Assembly: GCA_025991245.1 (NCBI GenBank)
Contig: BQMJ01000016.1
Span: 1 to 64,000 of the forward strand
From: Galdieria partita
Lineage: Eukaryota > Rhodophyta > Bangiophyceae > Galdieriales > Galdieriaceae
DNA length: 64,000 nucleotides
Reading direction: 5' to 3'
Shown: positions 24,486 through 36,130 of the stretch, piece after piece
Numbering within the stretch: the first letter of the stretch is position 1
Layout: the number at the start of each line of letters is the position of its first letter
Program-made: the position numbers and the translations under genes
The notes under the pieces: model-generated
What the model was told of the DNA's origin: nothing
The model's database searches: none
The model's input: only the letters and a program-made list of their open reading frames with translations

Positions 24486-26597
24486 ATGTCGAGTGTTTTC
24501 CAACGACAAGATATGTATGACAGTGTTGTAGTAGATAGAGAGCAAGATGTGGTTTTAACAACTGGACAGTTGTACGTGTTTCAGGTTCGCCGGGAACTCG
24601 ATCGTTCTTTTAAACCAGTCATTCCTTTCGCCCCACATCTCTTTGGAAGTGGAAAGACACGTTTCGTAAAAAGTTATTTAGAACTCGTGAAGAGCATGGG
24701 TGAAAGAGCACTAATAGGACCTGAGAACATAAGTGATTGTGAAAAAGACCGCAGGAGATCCTTTTTGGACAAGTTACATGAAGCCGTTTTACTTTATGTG
24801 GATTTGACAGAGCTCAAACCCACTGACCCGAAAGAAAAAAGTCTGAAGTGGTCTGTCTACTACTTGATTATCAAGACTGCCTGCTTGCAAGTTGGTATTC
24901 CAAGGATGCGAAAGACAGAAGCCTACGAGATTGTGGAAATGGAAGCCTTGAACCTAGTCACACTTTTACGAGACATATTAAACATGCGTACTGATCAGTT
25001 CCTTCTTGTTGCTTTTGATGAAGTTGGTGTTCTAGATGAGAGTGACGGTGAATTTGATTTCGAAAGGACCCAGGATGGTAAAGTTTTTCCATACAACGAC
25101 TTTGTTGGTATTATTCGGGGACTCTGTAAAGAAGACAATGTATTCTTTATTGTTGTTGGGAAAAGTGAAGGCTTAAATATACATAATTACGCAATTTCAG
25201 TATCCAGGGTTGAGTTGACGTTTATTCCTCTCTCACCACTTGAAAAGCATAGCATCATTGAACATTTGGAGAAAAGTTCTTCTTCTATGTTTACAGGAAG
25301 TCCTAAAGTTTCACAAATCCTTTGTCATCAACACTTTTCAACCAATGAACTTGCAGAATTGTTACTAGAACTTACTGGTGGTGTTCCTGGTTTACTTGTG
25401 AAAGCAATCAACTACCTTTTGCATTGTAAATTATCACAAGACCACTTGTTATTATCTAAAGAAAGCTTTTGGATGATAATGAATGATTCCATAGCAACAA
25501 ATTATTGTGTTGATCCATTGTTACCTCGTTTGAGTAGTCTTAGCAAGACGCGTCAACGTTTGTTAAAAATGCTTACTTTGTTGGCATTATATCGTATTCG
25601 GTTTGAGTTGGATGAGCTTGTACACCTTAGCTCTACTTGTGCTGTATTTCTGTTTGATCTAGTGACAGATATGTGCTTTTATCGTCGGTTGATTGTAGAT
25701 GAAAACCATCAAGAACGCTATGAAGTGTTGATTCCCAAGTTACTGATTAGATATATTGAGCAAAGTGTGAAGAACGATAGGTTGGAATGGTTACTATTAC
25801 AAACCCTCAAGTCACAGCCTGTTGAATTCTTTTATGAATCGAAATGTCGAGTTTTCGAAGGTCTCGTTGCCACAATGTTTTATTTACATTTTTGTTATCA
25901 CCCGACAGACAGTTTGATGTTTTCTATTCTTGGTCAGTTGTCTCCTGTTTGGAATGAGATGAATGTAAAGTTTTCCTCTGAATCTACTGCTTACTATATG
26001 AAATCTATACATTATACTAGATCTACGTCAGAAGTAGAGAGAACGACATTCGGTATCAATGACTGGAAAGAAATTGTGGAAGAAATGTTAGAATTCGAAA
26101 AGATATATATTCCATTTGAGCCAACATCTCGTAGTCCAGATATATTATTCAAGTTGCATGGAAGAACGAGCGGACAGAATTTGATTGTGGGTATTGCTTG
26201 TAAAGGACGATGGAGTTTTAATGGTATTAGATGGAATGAAATAGTGGATGAAGCTCGCAAGTTTTTGCAACCAGTTCATGATCAAGTCGTGACTGTTCAT
26301 CCTACATTACATTGCATGTTGATCATCATGAGTACTAAGCTATCGACTAGTGTAGCAACTGACTTGAATCATTCTAGTCATTGTTATTCCTGTGGCGATA
26401 GAGTAGCAGGAGTTTTCACGATTCCTCTTAATTGTGAATTGATCATTCTTTCTGAATCAGATGTAGAAAACTTTATTGGTAAAGATATTTTGTCGAGTTT
26501 AAGGAGTGCTTTCAAGTCTACGGATAATCCACATTCGAGAAGTATTGGAATTTCAACAGTGCAAGAAATGGTTTTATCTCTTTCCAAAAATATTTAG
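24486..26597 (+). CDS. P-loop NTPase with C-terminal nuclease-like domain, copy C
   Basis: Intronless 703-residue paralogue of copies A and D. ATG at 24486. Walker A L-F-G-S-G-K-T-R at ~52-59, where the residue after K-T is Arg instead of Thr; Walker B F-L-L-V-A-F-D-E; T-G-G-V-P after the ATPase domain; nuclease-like domain with S-P-D (D552) and A-C-K (K573), the same 21-residue spacing as copy A. The N-terminus is shorter than in A and D: it lacks their TDNTFKP lead and begins about ten residues before Y-D-S-V-V-V-D-R-E. No SAM domain. It looks intact, so function is plausible though the substrate is unknown. A decayed copy of its last ~370 bp is fused into the relic at 46.5-48.2 kb. Confidence 0.87.
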   Translation: MSSVFQRQDMYDSVVVDREQDVVLTTGQLYVFQVRRELDRSFKPVIPFAPHLFGSGKTRFVKSYLELVKSMGERALIGPENISDCEKDRRRSFLDKLHEAVLLYVDLTELKPTDPKEKSLKWSVYYLIIKTACLQVGIPRMRKTEAYEIVEMEALNLVTLLRDILNMRTDQFLLVAFDEVGVLDESDGEFDFERTQDGKVFPYNDFVGIIRGLCKEDNVFFIVVGKSEGLNIHNYAISVSRVELTFIPLSPLEKHSIIEHLEKSSSSMFTGSPKVSQILCHQHFSTNELAELLLELTGGVPGLLVKAINYLLHCKLSQDHLLLSKESFWMIMNDSIATNYCVDPLLPRLSSLSKTRQRLLKMLTLLALYRIRFELDELVHLSSTCAVFLFDLVTDMCFYRRLIVDENHQERYEVLIPKLLIRYIEQSVKNDRLEWLLLQTLKSQPVEFFYESKCRVFEGLVATMFYLHFCYHPTDSLMFSILGQLSPVWNEMNVKFSSESTAYYMKSIHYTRSTSEVERTTFGINDWKEIVEEMLEFEKIYIPFEPTSRSPDILFKLHGRTSGQNLIVGIACKGRWSFNGIRWNEIVDEARKFLQPVHDQVVTVHPTLHCMLIIMSTKLSTSVATDLNHSSHCYSCGDRVAGVFTIPLNCELIILSESDVENFIGKDILSSLRSAFKSTDNPHSRSIGISTVQEMVLSLSKNI

Positions 26598-27388
26598 AAA
26601 TAGCATCTTATTGCTGTTTGGATCGATGTTGGTTTGTTCATTTGAGAAGTATTCGAAAAGTTCAGTTCGTTTGTAAAGAAAGTCAATTTTCCTAATTTTC
26701 CATTATTTTTGTACTATTTTATCGTACTTTGTCGAATAATTCTGAAACGAGTTTAGTAGTGCAACTGTACAATTTCATTGTTGTTTACATATAAACTCGT
26801 TATGTACTGTTACAAATTCAATGTCTTTGTGGTTAATGAGAAAGAACGAAGCTCTCTTTGTTTTTCTGTTTACCATTTCATAGAATGTCTTCAAGATTGG
26901 ATTCAACTATATCTCACTTCCAACATGTTCTTCGTGGTTTTATGAATCCAATAAAGGAAAAATGAGAAAGTGACAACAAGTTAATTCTAGAGTTGTCAAC
27001 TAGACTTTCTTGTTCGATACACGATCTGTGTACACCAGTAAAACTGAATTTCAAAAGTTTATGTGATCAAACTCAGTATGGCCTCTGTACCCTCTTTAAG
27101 AGTAACGTGGAAAGTAACAGTATTCCAACAAGACTACGGTATTCCTCTAGCAATACTGGAGTAGACAATCAGTTCATTTTAAAAATATATACTTGAAGAC
27201 TCAGTGAAAAACCAAAAAGAGATGCAAGCAATTATACAACTTGTGAACTTTTGACACTGTTCAGCAGCAATCATCATCCAAGTATGGAATACAATGAGTA
27301 CATTTTAAAAAAAAGTTTTCAAACATATTTAGTTTACAGTTTGTCATAAAAACAACCGAATGAGTGATTAAGTGTAAGAATTCAAACT
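26598..27388. other. Tail-to-tail interval between copies C and D
   Basis: Genes C (+) and D (-) converge here. AT-rich 3' flanks; no gene supported. A short frame at 26993-27196 has no family features. Confidence 0.5.
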
Positions 27389-29506
27389 TTATTGCCAACT
27401 CATGAAACTGTCACGGGCTCTTCGAAGTAAGTTGAATCCTAAATCCCCGAAAGGAGGATTATCACTCGTAGAGAATGCTCTTTCTAGTCCATTCAATATT
27501 TCGCTGTCAATGAGCATTTCTACATCTCTTTCACAAAGAACAACAAGTTCACACTTCGGAGGAATTTCAAAAGAATTCCCTCCAATACGCATTCCACTCG
27601 TATAACATCGACTCTGATTACCCAACTCGCTTGTAACATTGAGTGCTAACTTTGTACTGACTATAATAAGCATACAATGACAAATCTTCAATGGCTTGGA
27701 TAAAACTTGTCTAGAAACAGGATCAAGAAATTTCTCAGCTTCTTCAATAATATCTGACCAGCCAATTCCTTCCGATTTCCAACGACCTTTACAAGCAACT
27801 CCCACCATAAGAACGTTGGAGTCATCGGGAGAATGCAATTTGAACATAATATCAGGACTATAAGAATTCGCTTCCTTTGGAATATAAACTCTGTCAAAAC
27901 AAAAAGCTTTGTGAATAATCCTGTTCCATTCATTACATCCAAATGTTTTCTCTTCCTTGTTTGATTTACTTCTTCTTTTTTTACCACGACTAACCGACAT
28001 CATGTAATGAAGAGGTGAAGGTCCATGGATAGGAAGTTCCATTTCTTTCCATATGGCAGATAATCTACCCAACAACTCCCTAAACTCATTTCGTATTGTT
28101 GACGATAGCATCAAAACAAGTCGTATAGCAACAATTCCTTCAAATACACGACATTTGGATGAGAAGAAACAATCCACTGGCTCCATATTAAGTGATCCCA
28201 AAAGTATCTTCTCTAATAAAGAGAAAGATGATGCGTTGTTGAGATTTCTAATAAACACTTTTGGAAACAGAACTTGGAAAGTATTATCGTCAATAGGATA
28301 TCGATAGAATCCCATTTCAGTAACAGCATCAAATAAATAAGACTCCGAGTTGAGTTCATCGTCCGCTTTAAAGGGTATACGATACAGTGCCATCATTAGT
28401 AGCATATCAAGTACACTTCTTCTATCCTCATCCAAAGTTAATATACGTGTTACAAACGGCTCAGAGCAAACTGTTCTAAAACTATCCTCCTTCATACACG
28501 ATAGACATTCATCTTTCGACCCAAAAGACTGTCCTCTTGTTTGTACATAATTCAAAAGCATATTCACTGCACGAGTAAGCAAACCAGGAACTCCACCGGT
28601 AGATTCCAATAGTGCCTCTGCCAACTCATTTACTGAAAAAGAACGACTACATAGAATATCACAAACTCGAAATTGAGTCTGTACTTTGAGGTGACTTTTT
28701 TCAAGGAATTCAACGATACTGGACCAGTTTAACGGTGATAAAGAAATAAAATGTAATAACACCTTTGATACTGAAGCTGTATAATTCTTAATACTTAAAC
28801 CCTTGCTTTTCCCAACAACAATAAAGAATACATTGTCTTGTTTACAGAGTCCCCGAACAATACCAAAAAAGTCGTTGTATGGACGAACTCTACCATCCGG
28901 GGTCCTTTTCAAATGAAATTCGTCGTAACTCTCATCTAGAACACCAACTTCATCAAAAGCAACAAGAAGAAACTGATCAGTACGCATGTTTAACACTTCA
29001 CGGATTCTCTTAACTAATACGGTAGTCCTAAGTTGCAGGACGTTGTAACACTCCACAGGACTCGGTTCTTCTTCAAACCCCGACTGCAGACAGGCAGACT
29101 TGAACAACAAATAATGAACAGCCCACTCCAGGTTGCGCCTTTCTTCAATGGGATTGATGGGTTTGAGCTCTGTCAAATCCACATAAAGCAAAACGGCTTC
29201 ACGTAACTTGTCCAAAAACTCTTTCCTGGAAGGGTCTGAAGCAAAAGACGACAGGGAAGTTTCACGAAACCTCTGCACCAACTCCAAATAGCTTCGGCAA
29301 AACGTCGTTTTGCCGGAGCCAAATAAGTGGGGCGCAAATGGGACGGCTAACCTGTAATTGAGGCCAGTTGTTTCAACCTTCAGCTCCCTTCGATTGTCAT
29401 GAAGCTGAAATAGGTTTCTTGTCACAAACAACACGTCATTTTCGCGGTCAACAACAATAGGCTTGAAAGTGTTGTCGGTAACCCACTTTTCACCTGAAGA
29501 CGTCAT
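27389..29506 (-). CDS. P-loop NTPase with C-terminal nuclease-like domain, copy D
   Basis: Intronless 705-residue protein on the minus strand, ATG at 29504-29506. It aligns over its whole length with copy A (shared runs: TDNTFKP, FGSGKTTF, LLVAFDEVG, FFIVVGKS, GGVPGLLTRAVNMLLN, CFFSSKCRVFEGIVAIRL), so A and D are an inverted pair of close paralogues. Walker A at ~62-68, Walker B, T-G-G-V-P, then S-P-D and V-A-C-K-G-R-W in the nuclease-like domain. Near residue 527 a Lys/Arg-rich stretch (GKKRRSKSNKEEK) separates the two halves and could act as a nuclear localisation signal. No SAM domain. It is transcribed away from the relic at 29.66 kb, with about 150 bp between them. Confidence 0.88.
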   Translation of the reverse strand: MTSSGEKWVTDNTFKPIVVDRENDVLFVTRNLFQLHDNRRELKVETTGLNYRLAVPFAPHLFGSGKTTFCRSYLELVQRFRETSLSSFASDPSRKEFLDKLREAVLLYVDLTELKPINPIEERRNLEWAVHYLLFKSACLQSGFEEEPSPVECYNVLQLRTTVLVKRIREVLNMRTDQFLLVAFDEVGVLDESYDEFHLKRTPDGRVRPYNDFFGIVRGLCKQDNVFFIVVGKSKGLSIKNYTASVSKVLLHFISLSPLNWSSIVEFLEKSHLKVQTQFRVCDILCSRSFSVNELAEALLESTGGVPGLLTRAVNMLLNYVQTRGQSFGSKDECLSCMKEDSFRTVCSEPFVTRILTLDEDRRSVLDMLLMMALYRIPFKADDELNSESYLFDAVTEMGFYRYPIDDNTFQVLFPKVFIRNLNNASSFSLLEKILLGSLNMEPVDCFFSSKCRVFEGIVAIRLVLMLSSTIRNEFRELLGRLSAIWKEMELPIHGPSPLHYMMSVSRGKKRRSKSNKEEKTFGCNEWNRIIHKAFCFDRVYIPKEANSYSPDIMFKLHSPDDSNVLMVGVACKGRWKSEGIGWSDIIEEAEKFLDPVSRQVLSKPLKICHCMLIIVSTKLALNVTSELGNQSRCYTSGMRIGGNSFEIPPKCELVVLCERDVEMLIDSEILNGLERAFSTSDNPPFGDLGFNLLRRARDSFMSWQ

Positions 29507-29654
29507 CGCCGCCCCAAAATAAAATTTGTAAAATGAGTAGTGAATTCATTGGGTTGCTTTCGTTTGTTAGCACAAAAAGTATTCAGAATAGACTCAAATA
29601 GAACATAAGATTGTCTTTATGGAGGATAATCGTTACAAAACATTTTCTGTGTTT

Positions 29655-32219
29655 GGGCATGGATAGCAATATTGAAAGATTGAAAGGCATTCATACTAGA
29701 AGGATCAAATATTCCCTTGTCAACTGAAAGTCCGCAAGTTGTAAGATCTGATTGCTTTTTACGCATCTTGTGTTTGCGACATCAAAGGTTTCGCTAGTGT
29801 GGAATCACCAACTTTGCCTTACGCATCCCGAATGCGTGGGAGTGGAAAGCACGATTGGCCAACACCTCCAAACGTTTACAACTTTTGAAAATGAGTTGGC
29901 CTGTCTGAGATTGGAATAGGAGAGAAAATAGGAAAATTTCTCTAGATGCTCAACTAAGCGAGACTTTATATATATAGTGTTCAATTCTCTCCAAGCTACT
30001 CACGGGTGTCGCTTTCAGACTACACGTTTAGAATGGATGGGCAATGAAGCACTTGATAGATTTCCAATAGCCCTGGATTTCCTCAGGTTTTCACTTTATT
30101 TTTCCAGTTGATTGGCTTCAAAGATATTAAAAGTCCTAAAGAAACTTTATTTGTATTTGTTTATTGACGAAATTTGGAAAATTGAAACTGAGAAAGTTTT
30201 CGATGTTTCGAGATTGGATAAAGCCTGACAAAGTCACTCGAATGTCTACTGTTTGTCGTTCCTTTTTAGGAGTTTTATTGAGCTTTTTAGCTGTGCCTTT
30301 ACCTTTTATTTCCGCAAGGAGATCGGATTGTATAATGATTAGACAAGAAGATGTTATATCCTTGCAAACAATGTTCAGTTTTCTTTATTTGGATCTCTTT
30401 TCAGAAGAAACTGTAAAGTATTTGATGCCAATATGGAGTACAATAAATAGTCAGTTTTAAAACTACTTTTCCTAGTCATCGTGAAGAACACCATTGGTTC
30501 TTCAAACAATTGTATGACTGTGCAGTGGTATTCGTTATTATATTATTGATTGATAGATGTGAAAAAAATTGGAATAGTTTTTGTGATATTTCAGAGGATG
30601 AAATAAAAAAGGAAAGTGGAGAAAATGATTTCAAATCGTTCTCTGACAGTGAGTCTCTCTCTCTCGTATGATAAAAGAATTAAGTATTTCTGTTTCTTCT
30701 ATGCTTTTTTGCAATTATTTTAGAATTTTGTATTCCAACGAGAGAGACTATGTTTGATACTTTTGAGTCATTCTAAATAATGTTCTGGGCATTGAGGAAC
30801 ATTTTGATTTTTGCTATCTGAACTGTTCGAGCCATGAACAAGACAAAGACGGACAAACAATTCTTAGCCAAGCTGGAGAAACATTGTTCAAGTTGGTCTG
30901 TCGAAAGACTGTTTTGAAGGACATCAAAAGTTACCATCGAAAATTCACTCCTATTCGTTTTATTTGAATTTCGTTTTCGTCGACAAGTGGTAGTCTCAAA
31001 TTTGCGAATATATTTACTCTTTACGTTCGATGGTGTTTCTGTTCCAAACTAGAAGAATTGAGTATATTTCGACATGGTTTTGTAGAACATATATCAATAG
31101 AATCTAGTACACGTTAGCAGCTTCAAGGTGGATCCTATTCTCAAGTATGTTTCAGCATTTGGTTCGACAGTGATTGGAATCAATACTTGTAGCGAAGAAG
31201 CTTTTCACTCTTGGAAAATATTTTTTGAAAAGTATTTATCAAAAGATGGAATATTTGTTCCTATTCGACAAAATTCCAATGGACCTGATGTTCTTATTCG
31301 AGTCACAGATATGAAAGGCAATTCTTTCCTTGTTGTTCAAGGTGAATCTTCTTCAGAGCAAGCACCTACGGAGACTGAAACCACCAAGAAGAGAGTATAT
31401 TTGATAGGTGCTGCATTGAAATGTTTTCAGTTGTCAAGTTCTGGTGTTGGTCGCTCAATGATTAAGGAAGAAGTTGCTAAATTTTTACATCCAGTGGAGT
31501 CACAGCTTGAATTGGAACAGAACAATTTAAAAGCCATTCAGTTGATTGTAACCGACAAGTATACTGAAGAAGTTTCCAGACAATTTAGGAATAATCAGAA
31601 TTGGATATTGAATAGTGGAGTTTATTATGAAGACAATAATAATAATATTGTTTACAGTTCTATCAACTCTGAGATACAACCACAGAATATACGAGAAGAA
31701 TGGTTATGGATACCTCCTCATTGTCAAGTTGTAGTATGTTCAACAACATCTTTGCGAACTTTTTTAGGTTGCAAGACTAGTAGAGATATTGAAAGAGTGT
31801 TTGGAGACAATCCTGGATGGTTGGAACAACTGAAACCACTTTCTGATTTGTTGAGCAATTCTTTTGTAGATTTATTAAGACGTATTCCACTTGAAGAATA
31901 TGAAAGGAATAGTGGAAGGATGGAAAGAAGAAATACTTGTCCAAGGATGGATATGAATGTGATGCAAGTAGAAGAAACGAGAAGAGAAGAAACTGTTGCC
32001 GCACCCAGTTCTATGAGTTCTTCATTTGATTGGAATACTTTTCTTCTTCATCAGGTGGGACTTGATGAGAATCGAGTCCACATATATATTTCGAAGCTTC
32101 CGCGTCTTCCGGTGTCTGTTCTAAAATATATCACCTTTCAAGATTTAAAGCATATTGGAATCAAAGACGAAGATATTGTGAAAATTTTGTTCAGATTGCA
32201 AGGAATTTCAACAGAGTAG
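29655..32219 (+). pseudogene. Relic of a B-type NTPase-nuclease-SAM gene
   Basis: Degraded copy of gene B. The NTPase part (29655 to ~31100) is broken in many places but still aligns with B. From ~31128 the nuclease-like part is open and nearly identical to B, including the perfect tract at 31220-31450, and the frame runs on through a SAM-like domain (F-D-W-x-x-F-L ... L-K-H-I-G-I) to 32219. There is no ATG at the head of the open part. It is treated as a fossil: the upstream half looks old, the downstream half has been refreshed by conversion or kept under selection. Confidence 0.8.
31220..31450 (+). repeat. Perfect 231-bp tract shared with 21913-22143
   Basis: Partner of the tract in gene B (offset 9307, no mismatch seen). 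Confidence 0.93.
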
Positions 32220-35200
32220 AGGTCTTGCGTATTCATTAGCCAATTTGAATCTTTTTTATATTTGTGAGTATTAAGCGTATTGTACATTATACTCTCTCCC
32301 ACTTTTAGAATAAAAACTATTCCGTTAAAGAGCACTGGCTGAAAGCGAAGTTTTGTACATACTCGTTACCAAAGCTATTCGATAGATGAACCATAAAGAC
32401 TATTTTAAAGTAGGGTAGCTTGGAAAACTGGGTTGCCTTGTGTTTCTAAAGCTGCGACTCACTTTTGAAGTGGTGTACTCAAGTGGTTTTTTCGAAAATT
32501 TTGCTGTCGTGGGAGCACTAGAGCAGCGAAATAAAAGCTTCTAGTTTGACCATCAGGAGAGCTAAAAGAGAAGAAATTTGTTTCATAAAACTCAAAAACA
32601 TAGAATTGAAATAATTCAGCTGCTTCAACCAAAAGAAACTGCTTTGGTCTCATAAGACAGTTTGACAGTGTTGAGAACAAGTGACACATTCTCACAAATC
32701 TTCACAGAGGCTGCTTACGAGTTTGTTTTCTATGTTGCAATAATAGTATTTTAAAACACCAATTCGTATAGCTTCTCAATATCGAATTGCTGTGAAGCAC
32801 AATCCAATGTCAACAATGCTTGCACCGCTGTTTTACATTTATATGTTGGAAATGACTCGCTCTACGAAAGATACTTTACAGAACACACTTGTAGCACAAA
32901 AAGCATAGCGAATATAGAAGAAAAGATACTTCAAATCAATACTTTGAAACACGACTCAAATAACCTTAAAATAAGATGAAATTGTCATACAACTGTAGTA
33001 TCGACATTTCAACAAGGTATTGTTCCTCAAATAATGATTTTCTTTTTTTGTAGATAGAAAATTCATTGAAAACTCAGTTTTGGAGTTTGTGGAAGTTGAA
33101 GTTAGAGTCACAGAGCCAATCAAATAGCCATTGGAAGATAGTTATAGGAACAATGTCAAAGTTGAATGTCGCCGTTAGAGAAGCTTTGTCAGTCGCTAAG
33201 GTCTTATAAGCAAGTAGTTGAGTTTTGAAAACACTTTGTTACACAAGTTGTTCGATAGCTTTTTTTTGGCCGTTTTTATGTTGGATACATGGATATTATT
33301 CGCTGTAATGTTCTGTTTGGAACTGCTTCTTTGTCTCGACTCTTCATTGTAAACTTTTCTTATCTTAAAAAATACTTACAGTTTATGTACAACTATTTTT
33401 GTGTATTTGTGCGAACCATTTGAAATTGGATTGAATTCTTAAATTCGAAACACACTTTCTAGTTGTAACTAGTTGTTTTCCTGGTTTTCCTTTCTAGTTT
33501 CAATACTGTCCCTTGCAATGAAGGTTATTAGTTACATCCTTACATGAACAAGTACACAACTTACCTTTTGGTATTTTTTTTAATACCAAAATTCACATAT
33601 TCATAGAGAAGACTTGCAACTTGTCTTTTCATCAACTAGCAACAAAAATTTGAATTTGACGTTGCAAAGTAATTTTGATATTTGATCGAAATTCCTAGTG
33701 CAACTGAAAGATTTTACGAATTTGTGTAATTTTTCCCGAGTTTTTCGTATCAAGAACTTGTTGTTGAAGTCCTTTGTATTCAATTTGCTTAGACTGTCTT
33801 CAAACATATCCGTTTACAGAGTTCATAAGAAGGAGGTTGGTATGATTACGGAATAGTCCAATTCTCTTCATAATCATAGATTCGTGTTCAAAGGAGGTAC
33901 TGTTCCTTCCTGGAAACAAAGAAGATGTTCATACCAGTAATGTCACTTTTTAAGATATTAGACTGCAGAGTTGTGCGTAAAGAAAGAACAAATAGATAAG
34001 AGCATTAACAAAAGATCGACAACCCCCATTTTGTAGATCTACAGGAGAGCCTTCATGCGTTCCCTTTGAAGCAGCGAAGACAAACTAGATGATTTCTTCT
34101 AAAGGGATAAAACCAATAATTGCCTGAAATGTATATTAAAAAATAAAACAAACTTTACAGCAAGTTGAGACAATTCCCTGTACATTCTTCATCACTTAAA
34201 ATTCCGATGTATCTAAGACAATGTCATTCACCATAACTTGGAAGTGAATATTCAAGTGAGTGATGTTGTCTACTAGCTCAAACAACCCACATGGAGCCTA
34301 TAAAGATTGCAGAGAGAAAAATGGTATTCAAGAATCATATCATAACGAAGTAAAATTACCACTGGAAGATTCAATACTCTACTATGATAGCCCAAAAATG
34401 GCGCAATGCATGAAGAGGCCACGCTGAAGCTCTAGCGACGCTCGAAAGGAAAATTTCATTATGTTCATTCATAATGAGCAAATTTGAAGATTTTACTACA
34501 ATTTGAACAGCTCCTGATAATCTCTGCCAAAATCATGCATTTCCCAACTCCACCGACTTCAGCAACTTCGACAAGCTCTTTGAAGGGACATTTCCGACTA
34601 GAATTTTCCAATCATAGCACTTTTGTCTGAAGACATTTAACAGAAAAACTTTTGTTCCTCCAAAGTACTGAACAAATCAATCCAAGTCCAAAAGTGGCAG
34701 GCAAATTGAGTACGACTCTGTTTCCTACACGTCCTAAAATTGGAAGGACTCAAGACATCTTTTGATTTCCTAGTTGTTATCAAGCTTACAGCTTCGTTCC
34801 AAATCTCGAAATTTCTTGGGGGTAAAATTCCAGAGCCGAAAGTGGACTCTGAACTTTCGGTTTCCACAATTCAGAAACTTCTGAATCAAACTCGATAGAG
34901 ATGCCATCATAAATGAAGGGATACTCCGCAAGCCATTTATTGACAAACCCCGGCGACATCTATAACACTTGCATCTTTAAACAAGTCTTGTGATGCCACA
35001 GTATTTTCCTCTTAAAAGCCCTTAGGAGTTGATGTTTGTGAATTCCGACGTCTTCCGGAGGAATAAACTGATGGGACAGTATTGGATTTTGTTTTCAAAT
35101 GCTGCAGATACTTGATTCTTCCTCAAGCATCTCAATGCGGGAGTGTCAAACGTAAGTTGTTTTGTTGCGAAATGTCTGTGTTACTGAAACATTTTCATCG

Positions 35201-35546
35201 TAATTCATTTGAAGATAAATATATTCAGAAATGACAGGTTATGTGATAGCAAGAAGATGCTATTAGTATCTTGTTTAAATTCAGTAAGTTGATTGGTCTT
35301 CAAGTCCGATAGATGCAAAACATGGAGAATACCCACTTACTTTGGAAACCTACCTTGAGTATGTTCTTTATCCATGAAGAAGATGTATCTAGATGGAAAA
35401 AGCTTCATCAACTTTTCATTGCATTATTTTTAGGAAAACAAACTAATACAACAAATGCAAGAATTCAGGCAAGTCAAACAAACAGACAACGTGCTTAGTT
35501 AGCTTAGTGATTCAATAGAATCTCGTTGGACCTCCTTCATGCTTGG
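32220..35546. other. Decayed interval, no intact gene
   Basis: A block at ~32435-32520 is a diverged copy of the module seen at ~15490-15560 (shared core GACTC-C-CTTTTGAAGT). On the minus strand between ~34100 and ~34870 short frames are separated by intron-like GT...AG stretches, for example an acceptor before A-P-C-G-L-F-E-L-V-D-N; this may be the remains of an intron-bearing gene, but I do not recognise it. The rest holds nothing I can name. Confidence 0.4.
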
Positions 35547-36130
35547 TTATCGAAGAATATAGTAATGAACTGCTCCTTTGGCCTCAAGAAGATGCTTTTT
35601 GGCCAAACCAACATATCCTTCGTTGAACAAATCTCTTATATCTTCCAATTGCAATCCTTTGGTTTCAGGAAGAAAGATAAAGTGGAAGATCCAAAAGAAC
35701 AAAGAAACACCAAAATAAAAATAAAATGTACCTTGAATGGTAAAGACTGCTACTTGTTTGGAGAACAAAAGAGTGGACAGTGCTAAAGAACCCAGAAGCA
35801 AGGCAGAAGCCCTGCCATTCCATAGTTACATGGAGCTCATAGATTTCATCATGAGTAACCCATGCAACAGGAGATATTCTCATTTGAAAACCTAGATAGA
35901 AGATAAGCATGCCTATCATAAATCCTGCAGCACGTTGGTTTGAATTGGAGACATAGATACTAGAGCCAGCAACAAGTTCTCCAATCATAAAAATAGGAAA
36001 ACTTATTAGTAGCATGGTTCTTCTTTCATAGCGATCTAGCTATAGTAAGTAGGAAGGGTCCAACAAAAACTCCAGAATCCAATTGGCATCTGCACATAAT
36101 GTGACTCATGACTGGTTCAACCAAGTGATT
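35547..36130 (-). pseudogene. Sugar-porter (MFS) pseudogene, 3' part
   Basis: Minus-strand fragments of a major-facilitator sugar porter. Reading downstream on the minus strand: D-R-Y-E-R-R-T-M (the inter-helix D-R-x-x-R-R signature) near 36020, hydrophobic helices with W-V-T-H-D-E-I-Y, then in another frame two more hydrophobic helices followed by F-L-P-E-T-K-G, the porter signature after the last helix, and a cytosolic tail. The frame changes between the overlapping halves at 35665-35801, and the part upstream of the signature near 36050 contains an in-frame stop, so the gene is dead. An intact one would import monosaccharides across the plasma membrane with protons. Galdieria-type algae have many such porters. 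Confidence 0.75.

Noticed and set aside
31128-32219. Separate functional gene for the open nuclease-SAM part of the B-type relic
   Set aside because: The frame opens at a GTG codon in the middle of the family's protein with no ATG at its head, so it is better read as the refreshed back half of a relic. Selection on it cannot be excluded.
35526-35786. A + strand frame over the sugar-porter region
   Set aside because: It is the antisense shadow of the minus-strand porter fragment, which carries the P-E-T-K-G signature.
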